Of a DNA stretch of 40,352 bases, positions 33,530 through 40,352 are shown piece by piece. The notes beneath the pieces were generated by a model, which searched no databases, was not told where the DNA came from, and was given only the letters and a program-made list of their open reading frames with translations. Source of the stretch: an uncultured Sphingomonas sp. (GTDB taxonomy: Bacteria; Pseudomonadota; Alphaproteobacteria; Sphingomonadales; Sphingomonadaceae); contig CAMLSA010000019.1 in assembly GCA_946482655.1 (NCBI GenBank), positions 1-40,352 of the forward strand, read 5' to 3'. The translations under genes and the position numbers were made by a program. Within the stretch, counting starts at the first letter, position 1. Every line of letters starts with the position of its first letter.

Positions 33530-34996
33530 TTACTGGTTGCCCTGACGGTTCAGGAACCGCGGAATATCGGCGTTGTCCGCACCGTCGTCGGGCTCGACCT
33601 GCGCCTTGGCGGCGCCGCGCGCGATGTTCGACATGCGTTCGAACAGCGTCGCCCCGGCGGCCGACGGACGGCGAACCGGCTCGGGTTCGGCGACCCACTT
33701 GCGGCTGCCCTGGGCATCGCCCTCGTCTTCGTCCTTCGCTTCGGGGGCTGGGGTCGGCATCGCTGCTTCGGGCTGGAGCAGCAGCTCGTCGTTGAACAAA
33801 TTGGTCAGCTCGAGCGGCTCGGCCGACGTCTCAGGCGGTTCCAGGACAATGCGCTCCTCGGAGGGGATGTCGGCAGCGGGTTCGATCTTCGGTGCGGTGA
33901 GCGGTGCGGCTGCCGCCTGGACGGTCCCGGTCGGAGCGGGGGTCTGCGGCACCGCGACCGACTTGTCGTCGCGCATCGGGGTGCGCGGCGGAAAACTGAA
34001 GCTCTTCGACGGCTCGGGCATGGTGGCGGCATCCACCTCGATGCCGGTGGCGACCACCGAGACGCGGATCCTGCCCTCGAGCTCGTTGTTGAAGGCCGAG
34101 CCCCAGATGATGTTGGCGTCGGGATCGACCAGCTGGCGGATATGGTTGGCCGCTTCGTCCACCTCGAGCAGGCGCATGTCGTCGCCGCCGGTGATCGAGA
34201 CGATCACGCCCTTGGCGCCGTTCAGGCTGACCCCGTCGAGCAGCGGATTGGCGATCGCCTTCTCGGCCGCCTCGATGGCGCGGTTGTCGCCAGCGGCCTC
34301 GCCGGTGCCCATCATCGCCTTGCCCATCTCGCTCATCACCGAACGGATGTCGGCGAAGTCGAGGTTGATCAGCCCCGGCATCACCATCAGGTCGGTAATG
34401 CCGCGGACGCCCTGCTGGAGCACCTGGTCCGCCATCTGGAACGCTTCCTTGAAGGTCGTGTTCGGGTTGGCGATCAGGAAGAGGTTCTGGTTCGGAATGA
34501 CGATCAGGGTATCGACATGCTTCTGCAGCTCCTCGATGCCGGCATCGGCCGAGCGCATGCGGCGGTTGCCCTCGAAGCTGAACGGCTTCGTGACGACGCC
34601 GACGGTCAGGATTCCGCGGTCGCGTGCCGCCTTGGCGATCACTGGAGCGGCGCCGGTTCCGGTGCCACCGCCCATCCCTGCGGCGATGAAGCACATGTGC
34701 GACCCGTCGAGCGCCTTCTCGACCGCTTCCATTGTCTCCTCGGCGGCTGCCCGTCCTATTTCGGGACGGCTACCGGCGCCGAGACCCTGAGTGATCTTGA
34801 GGCCGAGCTGGATCCGGCGCTCCGCAGGGGAAGCGTTGAGGGCCTGGGCGTCGGTGTTGGCGACAATGAAATCGACCCCCTGGACGTCGGCGGCGATCAT
34901 GTTGGCGATCGCGTTGCCGCCCGCGCCGCCGACCCCGATCACTGCGATGCGGGGTTTCAGCTCGTCGACCTGCGGACGCATGAACTCGATCGTCAT
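33530..34996 (-). CDS. ftsZ: FtsZ, tubulin-like cell division GTPase
   Basis: A 488-residue GTPase that polymerises into the division ring. ATG 34996 is chosen for AAGGAG 7 bases upstream, giving [19 protein letters not shown]. The tubulin signature GGGTGTG lies at about residues 108-114 ([20 protein letters not shown]), with the T7 loop [11 protein letters not shown] near 210. A long low-complexity Pro/Ala/Glu linker of about 130 residues follows, then the conserved C-terminal peptide [13 protein letters not shown] that binds FtsA. The length is typical for alphaproteobacteria with extended linkers. Confidence 0.98.
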   Translation of the reverse strand: MTIEFMRPQVDELKPRIAVIGVGGAGGNAIANMIAADVQGVDFIVANTDAQALNASPAERRIQLGLKITQGLGAGSRPEIGRAAAEETMEAVEKALDGSHMCFIAAGMGGGTGTGAAPVIAKAARDRGILTVGVVTKPFSFEGNRRMRSADAGIEELQKHVDTLIVIPNQNLFLIANPNTTFKEAFQMADQVLQQGVRGITDLMVMPGLINLDFADIRSVMSEMGKAMMGTGEAAGDNRAIEAAEKAIANPLLDGVSLNGAKGVIVSITGGDDMRLLEVDEAANHIRQLVDPDANIIWGSAFNNELEGRIRVSVVATGIEVDAATMPEPSKSFSFPPRTPMRDDKSVAVPQTPAPTGTVQAAAAPLTAPKIEPAADIPSEERIVLEPPETSAEPLELTNLFNDELLLQPEAAMPTPAPEAKDEDEGDAQGSRKWVAEPEPVRRPSAAGATLFERMSNIARGAAKAQVEPDDGADNADIPRFLNRQGNQ

Positions 34997-35042
34997 AGAT
35001 TTTCTCCTTGGCGGCCCTGTCCGCCGAACCACGAAATTTGGC

Positions 35043-35071
35043 GAATCTTGCCAGACGCGAATCCGCGAATC
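35043..35071. promoter_or_regulatory. Cluster of three GANTC sites upstream of ftsZ
   Basis: GAATC occurs at 35043-35047, 35059-35063 and 35067-35071, all within 29 bases and 47-75 bases ahead of the ftsZ ATG. GANTC is the CcrM methylation site in alphaproteobacteria, and methylated sites near promoters recruit GcrA. In Caulobacter ftsZ is a known CcrM/GcrA-linked gene. Density here is well above chance for a 139-base gap. Confidence 0.55.
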
Positions 35072-35086
35072 ACGCGAAAAGTTGCG

Positions 35087-35095
35087 CTATCCACA
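35087..35095. promoter_or_regulatory. Near-consensus DnaA box upstream of ftsZ
   Basis: CTATCCACA differs by one base from the DnaA box TTATCCACA and lies 91 bases ahead of the ftsZ start, beside the GANTC cluster. DnaA acts on ftsZ in Caulobacter. A single site is only suggestive. Confidence 0.35.
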
Positions 35096-35135
35096 GTTTT
35101 CGGGCCCAACCGGGGTGAGGCGGTGCAAATCACGG

Positions 35136-36425
35136 TCAATAGCCGCTCCTGAAGGCATTGATCAGCCGCGAGACCAGCCCGCCGGGCTGGGTGCGGTGCA
35201 CCGTCTGGGGCTCGGCGGCGAAGGGTCGCAGGTCGGCCGGATTGGTCGCGGCGACCTGTGCGAGGCCGGCCAGGGTGGCGAACGCCGGTCCGCTGTGCGC
35301 CTCGGGCAGGCCGAGCATGTTCCTGGGTCGTCCGATCCGCACGCTGCGGCCGAGCACGCCCTGTGCATAATCAGCGATCCCCTTGAGTTCGGCGCCGCCG
35401 CCGGTGATCACCACCTGACGTCCCACCGGACCGACATAGCCGAGATCCGTGAGCGCCTTGGCCACCGCATCCATCCAATGGTCGAGCCGCAGGCGGATCA
35501 CCTGGATCAGCTGGGCGCGGCTGATGCGCGGCGGATCGGCGCCGTCCTCAACCTGCTCGGGTGAGCCGATTTCGAGCATCTCATGATTGTCGCGTGGAGA
35601 GTTCTGCGCCGATCCGTGCACGCATTTGAGCCGCTCGGCCTGGGCACGGCGGATATTGAACGCCGAGGCGATGTCGTCGGTGATGTCGGCCCCGCCCATC
35701 GGCAGGGAGGTCAGGCCGACGAGCAGCCCGCCCGCGAACAGCGCGACATTGGTGACGCCCGCTCCCATCTCGACCAGCGCGATGCCCATTTCGCGATCCT
35801 CTCCGGTGAGGCAGGAGACCCCGGTCGCGATCGGCGACGCGACGATCGATTTGACGCCGAGATGCGCCGAGCGGACGCATAGGGCGAGATTGCGGACCGG
35901 CGAGGGCTCGGCCGCGATCACATGTATCTCGACGCCGAGCTTGTCGGCATGAAGGCCTAGCGGGTTCTTGACGCCGGTGAGCCCGTCCAGCGTGTAGAGC
36001 GTCGGCTGGGCGTGAAGCACCATCCGGCCTTCGGGATTGAGCGAACGGCGGCCTTGGCGGAGCAGCTCGTCGATGTCCTGCTGCTCGATCTGAACGCCGC
36101 CGAGGTCGACCTCTACCTGGGCTACGTCGCTGACCAGGCCGCCCGCCGAAAAGCTCACCCAGGCGTGGTCGATATTGGTGCGCGCGATCGTCTCGGCCTG
36201 CTCGACCGCTTCGCGGATCGCCGCCTCGGTGGCCTCCATGTCCGCGATATAGCCACGGCGCACGCCGCGGCTCTCGCGCTGCCCGGTGCCGAGCACTTCG
36301 AGCTCGCCCGCCTCGTCGGCGCGAGCGATCAGTGCGGATATCTTCGACGATCCGATATCGATGGCGGTGATCAGTCCATCGTTACGCGATTGCGGTAAAG
36401 CCACCCCTTTTCCCCATAGACTCAT
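35136..36425 (-). CDS. ftsA: FtsA, actin-like division protein
   Basis: A 429-residue actin-family protein that anchors FtsZ to the membrane. ITAIDIGSSKISALIARADE is the phosphate 1 motif (about residues 19-38), followed by the 1C subdomain (about 85-170). MGIALVEMGAGVTNVALFAGG is phosphate 2 (about 213-233), and VVITGGGAELKGIADYAQG is the adenosine motif (about 337-355). The C-terminal amphipathic helix GGLVSRLINAFRSGY targets the membrane. It begins 10 bases after ftsQ and ends 139 bases before ftsZ. Confidence 0.97.
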   Translation of the reverse strand: MSLWGKGVALPQSRNDGLITAIDIGSSKISALIARADEAGELEVLGTGQRESRGVRRGYIADMEATEAAIREAVEQAETIARTNIDHAWVSFSAGGLVSDVAQVEVDLGGVQIEQQDIDELLRQGRRSLNPEGRMVLHAQPTLYTLDGLTGVKNPLGLHADKLGVEIHVIAAEPSPVRNLALCVRSAHLGVKSIVASPIATGVSCLTGEDREMGIALVEMGAGVTNVALFAGGLLVGLTSLPMGGADITDDIASAFNIRRAQAERLKCVHGSAQNSPRDNHEMLEIGSPEQVEDGADPPRISRAQLIQVIRLRLDHWMDAVAKALTDLGYVGPVGRQVVITGGGAELKGIADYAQGVLGRSVRIGRPRNMLGLPEAHSGPAFATLAGLAQVAATNPADLRPFAAEPQTVHRTQPGGLVSRLINAFRSGY

Positions 36426-36435
36426 CGGTCCACCC

Positions 36436-37356
36436 TCATGTCACCGACTTTGCGTTAAGTTCCGGCACCGGAGGCGGCGCTTCGATCTTGCTGCCTGGTT
36501 CGCGCGACATGCGGGCGACCACGCGGGTCGGATCGCGCATGTCGATCGATACCAGCCCCTTTCCGAGCAGTCCGGCGCGGCGATCCTCGAGCGCGAAGAA
36601 CGCGAGCGCCTTGACCGCCTCGTCGTGGCCCTCGGGCAGCATCAACTTCTCGCCCGACTGGAAGATGATGTCCCAGCGGCGGTCGCCCTGCCAGCTCGCG
36701 GCGGTGACCAGCGGCTTGAGTGAGGGCGCGGTCGACATCAGCGCGGCGAGCTCGGTCGCCCGCCGGTTGGCGCCCGGTCCGACGACGACCGGCAGGTCGG
36801 GCATGGCGCGATCGTCCACCGGACCGATCACATGGCCCTGCTTGTCGATCAGCGCGAGTCGATGCTGATATTGCCAGATCGCGGTGGGCACGCGCTCGAC
36901 GATGTCCACCACGAGCGTGTCGGGAAGCCGCCGCGAGACGCGTGCATCGGCGATCCAGCCGAGCTTCATGAGCTCGGCGCGTGTGCCGTCGAGATCGACC
37001 AGCGGCATCGGCTTTGCCTGCTGGCGCATTGCGATGTCGTAGACCACTGCGCTGTCGATCTGGCGGCGGTTGAGGATCTCGACGTTGCGGACCTTGAAGC
37101 CGGCGTCGCCGATGCCTTCGGCGATCAGCATCCCGATCATCTGGGGAATGCCCATCGCGATCAGACCGGCGATGATCCCCACGCTGATCCCTGTTCCCAG
37201 CACCCAATTGCCCGTCCGCCGCAGCATGTCGCGCGATACCGGCAACTGATCGACCGCACGATCGATCGGCGACGGCCGACGGCGGCCAGGCGCGCGGCGC
37301 GCCGGCGCTTTGGCGCGCGGGCGGCGATCGGCGGAACGGGCCCGGGCGACGGTCAT
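36436..37356 (-). CDS. ftsQ: FtsQ, division protein
   Basis: A 306-residue bitopic protein. A basic, Arg/Pro-rich cytoplasmic tail (residues 1-45) precedes one helix (GISVGIIAGLIAMGIPQMIG, about 55-74). A POTRA domain (FKVRNVEILNRRQIDSAVVY, about 86-105) follows, then the beta domain with WIADARVSRRLPDTLVVDIV near 132. FtsQ scaffolds the divisome by binding FtsB/FtsL. Its start overlaps the ddl stop (ATGA). Confidence 0.95.
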   Translation of the reverse strand: MTVARARSADRRPRAKAPARRAPGRRRPSPIDRAVDQLPVSRDMLRRTGNWVLGTGISVGIIAGLIAMGIPQMIGMLIAEGIGDAGFKVRNVEILNRRQIDSAVVYDIAMRQQAKPMPLVDLDGTRAELMKLGWIADARVSRRLPDTLVVDIVERVPTAIWQYQHRLALIDKQGHVIGPVDDRAMPDLPVVVGPGANRRATELAALMSTAPSLKPLVTAASWQGDRRWDIIFQSGEKLMLPEGHDEAVKALAFFALEDRRAGLLGKGLVSIDMRDPTRVVARMSREPGSKIEAPPPVPELNAKSVT

Positions 37357-38291
37357 TTCGGCGCTTCTCCGGCCAAGGCTTCGTCGACGATCGCCTGAAC
37401 GAGATCGGCATAGCCCATTCCGACATGGCGAGCCTGTTCAGGAACGAGGCTGAGCGGGGTCATGCCCGGCTGGGTGTTGACCTCGAGCAGGTAAAGCCCG
37501 GCGTCTCCCTTCTCGTCGTCCCAGCGGAAATCGGAGCGTGATGTGCCCCGGCAACCGAGTAGCCGGTGCGCGTCGAGCGCCATCTTCATGCAGGCATCGG
37601 CGATGTCGCCCGGGATGTCGGCAGGGCAGATATGGGTCGTCAGGCCGTCGGTATATTTGGCCTCATAATCGTAGAAGCCGCTGCTGGGGACCAGCTCCGT
37701 CACGCACAGGGCGCGATCGCCGAGCACCGCGACGGTCAGTTCGCGGCCCCGGATGAAAGGCTCGGCGAGCAGGGTCTCGAAGGTCTGCCAGGGGCCATGC
37801 GCGTCACGATGAATCGGCATGCCGTGATTGTCACGCTCTTTTATGATCGCGACCCCGACCGACGATCCCTCGTTCACCGGCTTGAGCACATAAGGTCTCG
37901 GAATCGGATCGGCTTCGTATAGGCTTTCGCTTGCGACGATCGTGCCGGCGGGCATCCGGATGCCGTGCGGTACGAGTCGCTGCTTCGTCAGTTCCTTGTC
38001 GATGGTGATCACCGAGGTGGTCAGCCCCGAATGGGTATAGGGCAACCCCATCAGGTCCATCAGTCCCTGAATGGTGCCATCCTCGCCGGGGGTGCCGTGC
38101 AGCGCATTGAACACGACGTCTGGCCCGGCCTCCGCGAGCCGCAGCGCGACCTCGCGGTCCATGTCGATCCGGGTCACCCGATGGCCAAGGCTTTCGAGCG
38201 CGTCAGCGACGCCGTTGCCCGACACCAGCGACACCTCGCGTTCGGACGACCAGCCGCCCATGAGAACCGCGATGTGTAGAGGGCGGGTCAA
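37353..38291 (-). CDS. ddl: D-alanine-D-alanine ligase
   Basis: A 312-residue ATP-grasp enzyme making the D-Ala-D-Ala end of peptidoglycan precursors. VLMGGWSSEREVSLVSG opens the protein (residues 9-25); VFNALHGTPGEDGTIQGLMD (about 61-80), KPVNEGSSVGV (about 137-147) and YLLEVNTQPGMTPLSLVPEQ (about 270-289, Asn and Glu metal ligands) are present. I prefer TTG 38291, overlapping the murB stop as TTGA and preceded by GGGGGTGAG; an ATG at 38321 would overlap murB by 34 bases. Family starts commonly read MTRPLH..., as here. Confidence 0.93.
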   Translation of the reverse strand: MTRPLHIAVLMGGWSSEREVSLVSGNGVADALESLGHRVTRIDMDREVALRLAEAGPDVVFNALHGTPGEDGTIQGLMDLMGLPYTHSGLTTSVITIDKELTKQRLVPHGIRMPAGTIVASESLYEADPIPRPYVLKPVNEGSSVGVAIIKERDNHGMPIHRDAHGPWQTFETLLAEPFIRGRELTVAVLGDRALCVTELVPSSGFYDYEAKYTDGLTTHICPADIPGDIADACMKMALDAHRLLGCRGTSRSDFRWDDEKGDAGLYLLEVNTQPGMTPLSLVPEQARHVGMGYADLVQAIVDEALAGEAPK

Positions 38292-39208
38292 CTGCTCACC
38301 CCCACGCGCTGTATTTCCCATTCCAGCGTCACGCCCGAGTTCGCCTTCACCCTGCTCCGCACCTCTTCGCCCAGCGCCTCAATGTCGGCGGAGGTCGCCG
38401 AGCCGAGGTTGAGCAGGAAATTGCAATGCTTTTCGCTGACCTGCGCGTCGCCGCGGCTGAGGCCGCGGCAGCCGGCATCGTCGACCAGCGCCCACGCCTT
38501 ATGTCCGTCAGGGTTCTTGAAGGTTGATCCGCCGGTCCGGCTGCGCAGCGGCTGGCTGGCTTCGCGTTCGGCGGCGATGCGATCCATCTCGGCCTGAATC
38601 GCGGCGGGCTCGCCGATGTGGCCACGGAAGGTCGCGTTCACGACGATCGCGCCCTCGGGCAGCTCGCTATGACGATAGGTGTAGCCAAGGTCGGCCAGTC
38701 CAAGCGTGTTGCGTTCTCCCGTGCGCAGCACGACCTCGGCTTCGACCAGCACATCCTTGACCTCGCGGCCGTAGGCGCCGCCGTTCATGCGGACGAAGCC
38801 TCCGACGGTGCCTGGGATCGAGCGCAGGAACTCGATACCGCCAATCCCGGCGTCGCGCGCCGACGAGGAAACGAGGATGCCGCTCGCCCCGCCCCCGCAG
38901 CGCAGGGTCGTCGCGTCCAGCCGCTCGACCCTGGCGAACGCCTTGCCGAGGCGGATCACTACGCCAGGAACCCCCCCGTCGCGCACGATCAGGTTCGAGC
39001 CGAGGCCGAGGCCCATCACCGGCACCGCCGAATCGAGCGCGCTCAGGAAATCGCAGAGATCGTCCACGTCGGCGGGCTCGAACAGCCATTCGGCCGCGCC
39101 CCCGCTCTTGAACCAGACGAGCGGCGCCAGCGGCGCGTCCGCCGTCAGCCGGCCGCGCACGGGCGGCAGGGACGGAAGGGACATGTTGCTGGCGGGCGCA
39201 GGGCTCAT
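38288..39208 (-). CDS. murB: UDP-N-acetylenolpyruvoylglucosamine reductase
   Basis: A 306-residue flavoenzyme that makes UDP-N-acetylmuramate. TLRCGGGASG and the FAD region VMGLGLGSNLIVRDGGVPGV (about residues 64-83), GIEFLRSIPGTVGGFVRMNGG (IEFLRSIPG on, about 124), and GGSTFKNPDG (catalytic Ser, about 228-237) are visible. ATG 39208 overlaps the stop of the small upstream gene (ATGA); the in-frame stretch to 39247 is rejected. Downstream overlap with ddl is TTGA. Confidence 0.95.
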   Translation of the reverse strand: MSPAPASNMSLPSLPPVRGRLTADAPLAPLVWFKSGGAAEWLFEPADVDDLCDFLSALDSAVPVMGLGLGSNLIVRDGGVPGVVIRLGKAFARVERLDATTLRCGGGASGILVSSSARDAGIGGIEFLRSIPGTVGGFVRMNGGAYGREVKDVLVEAEVVLRTGERNTLGLADLGYTYRHSELPEGAIVVNATFRGHIGEPAAIQAEMDRIAAEREASQPLRSRTGGSTFKNPDGHKAWALVDDAGCRGLSRGDAQVSEKHCNFLLNLGSATSADIEALGEEVRSRVKANSGVTLEWEIQRVGVSS

Positions 39209-39405
39209 TTCTTGTCGACGCCCCACATCGCCATCCAGCGCTCCCACGTCTGGACCTGCATGTCGGCGATGTCCTTGGCGGCCCTCGCCGCATTGTCGAA
39301 CTGTTCGCCACTGCCCATCGCCTTGAACGCCGCGTCGACCGCGGTCTTGTGCATGCTGAGCGCCTGATCCTGGAGCATTTTCCAGGCTCCAAAATAATCG
39401 GTCAT
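39205..39405 (-). CDS. Small conserved-looking protein between murC and murB, unknown function
   Basis: A 66-residue soluble protein, [20 protein letters not shown] at the start, wholly helical in appearance with heptad-like hydrophobic spacing ([27 protein letters not shown]). ATG 39405 overlaps the murC stop (ATGA) and its stop overlaps the murB start (ATGA), so it is translated between two essential cell-wall genes. The helix pattern and low complexity resemble phasin-like or coiled-coil proteins. I recognise no family, and no function can be assigned. Confidence 0.75.
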   Translation of the reverse strand: MTDYFGAWKMLQDQALSMHKTAVDAAFKAMGSGEQFDNAARAAKDIADMQVQTWERWMAMWGVDKK

Positions 39406-40352
39406 CCCGCCTTCTCCTTGGCTATCGCCGTTGAAAGCCCCGCCGCCCACTTCGTGATATCACCCGCGCCCAGGCAGATCACCATGTCATCCGGCCCGAT
39501 CGTCCCCGCGAGCGTCCCCGCGAGTTCGTCGGGTCCGGTGATGGTCTGCGCCGCGCGATGGCCGCGCTGCTTGAGCCCCGCCACCAGCGCCGCCGCGTCG
39601 ATCCCGTCGATCGGGGCTTCGCCCGCGGCGTAGACGGGGGTGACATAGACGGTGTCGGCATCGTTGAACGCGGTCTGAAAGTCGGTCATCAGGTCGCGCA
39701 ACCGGGTGTAGCGGTGCGGCTGGACGACCGCGATCACCTTCGCCTTGGCGCCCTCGCGCGCCGCCGCCAGCACCGCGCGGATCTCGACCGGGTGGTGACC
39801 ATAATCGTCGATGATCGTGGCGACGCCCTCGCCTACCGGCACCTCGCCGACCTTTGTGAAGCGCCGCTTGACGCCGCCGAACCTGGCGAAGCCGTTGGCG
39901 ATGATCTCGTCGGAAATTCCCATTTCGAGCGCGACGCCGACCGCTGCGAGCGCATTCTGGACGTTGTGACGGCCGGGCATCGGGAGGGTCACGCCCTCGA
40001 TCCGCCGCGTCGCGCCCTCGCGATTGCGGATCACCACGTCGAAGCGGTTGCCGCCGGGGATCGGGGTGACGCTGTCGCCGCGGACATCGGCCTGCGCCGA
40101 AAAGCCATAGGTGACGACGCGCCGGTCGCGGACGCGTGGGATGATCGCCTGAACTTCGGGATGATCGATGCACAGCAAGGCCGCGCCGTAGAAGGGTACA
40201 TTTTCGACGAACTCGACGAAGCTGTCCTTGACCCTGTCGAACGAGCCATAATGATCGAGATGCTCGGGATCGATATTGGTGACGACGGCGATCGTGCCGT
40301 CGAGCCGCAGGAAGCTGCCGTCGCTTTCGTCGGCCTCGACCACCATCCAGTC
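39402..40352 (-). CDS. murC: UDP-N-acetylmuramate-L-alanine ligase (5' part outside window)
   Basis: The last 316 residues and the stop are visible; the start and the ATP loop (GTxGKT) lie beyond the right edge. The Mur ligase central-domain motif [15 protein letters not shown] begins near the edge, followed by [12 protein letters not shown] (conserved NxxxxHxD region), [34 protein letters not shown] and [17 protein letters not shown]. These are MurC landmarks in order. It adds L-Ala to UDP-MurNAc. It is coupled through an ATGA overlap to the small gene downstream. Confidence 0.96.
   Translation of the reverse strand, partial: DWMVVEADESDGSFLRLDGTIAVVTNIDPEHLDHYGSFDRVKDSFVEFVENVPFYGAALLCIDHPEVQAIIPRVRDRRVVTYGFSAQADVRGDSVTPIPGGNRFDVVIRNREGATRRIEGVTLPMPGRHNVQNALAAVGVALEMGISDEIIANGFARFGGVKRRFTKVGEVPVGEGVATIIDDYGHHPVEIRAVLAAAREGAKAKVIAVVQPHRYTRLRDLMTDFQTAFNDADTVYVTPVYAAGEAPIDGIDAAALVAGLKQRGHRAAQTITGPDELAGTLAGTIGPDDMVICLGAGDITKWAAGLSTAIAKEKAG

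Noticed and set aside
33512..35152. Plus-strand frames opposite ftsZ
   Set aside because: FtsZ is complete on the minus strand; the plus frames have no family signature.
1..40352. CRISPR, insertion sequences, prophage, tRNA or rRNA
   Set aside because: No repeated spacers, transposase or integrase motifs, terminal repeats or tRNA-like cloverleaf were seen on either strand.

Overview
The window is a high-GC, gene-dense chromosomal segment whose gene content points to an alphaproteobacterium of the order Sphingomonadales (Sphingomonas-like). The pointers are the PhyR/NepR/EcfG stress locus, the gene order tatC-tatB-tatA-scpB-scpA-nagZ-SPOR-argS, DUF1244 and DUF2141 proteins, a PhyP-like kinase, and a murC-murB-ddl-ftsQAZ division cluster. 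I see no tRNA, rRNA, CRISPR, insertion sequence or prophage. Both ends cut a gene: a lipid kinase at the left and murC at the right.

Left region (1-6185) is an envelope-lipid neighbourhood: a DUF2141 secreted protein and a lipid kinase (minus strand), the LptF/LptG permease pair with a terminator, a membrane fatty-acid hydroxylase-like protein, a GNAT-like acyltransferase and DUF1244. From 6237 to 14461 there are housekeeping genes (exonuclease III, ErpA, an M23 peptidase, a DUF455 ferritin-like protein, an HSL-type esterase coupled to RppH), a TonB-dependent receptor coupled to a PepSY membrane protein behind a Fur-box-like site, and Bcp peroxiredoxin. GlnE fills 14740-17469.

The most interesting part is 17472-21872, a compact general stress response island. 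It holds a short NepR-like gene missed by ordinary length cut-offs, ecfG, phyR, canonical nepR, and a PhyP-like histidine kinase with an apparently degenerate ATPase domain. It then holds a previously unannotated small-RNA-like element and an entericidin lipoprotein. Several intergenic gaps carry the EcfG-type promoter pattern GGAAC-N16-CGTT: exact before ecfG and before the small RNA, and one mismatch before nepR, the NepR-like gene and entericidin. The small RNA candidate (about 21514-21617) starts at the expected distance from an exact promoter. It consists of two strong hairpins, each exposing a poly-C loop, and ends in a U-tract, which recalls the EcfG-dependent RNA GsrN of Caulobacter.

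The right half (21923-40352) is almost entirely minus strand. Transcription runs murC, a small unknown gene, murB, ddl, ftsQ, ftsA, ftsZ, a TPR-SPOR protein, two small paralogous secreted proteins, dgt, an M28 membrane peptidase, argS, a SPOR protein, nagZ, scpA, scpB, tatA, tatB, tatC. Many junctions are ATGA-type overlaps. The ftsZ upstream region holds three clustered GANTC sites and a near-consensus DnaA box, suggesting cell-cycle control. All function calls come from reading motifs and gene order; no database search was possible.
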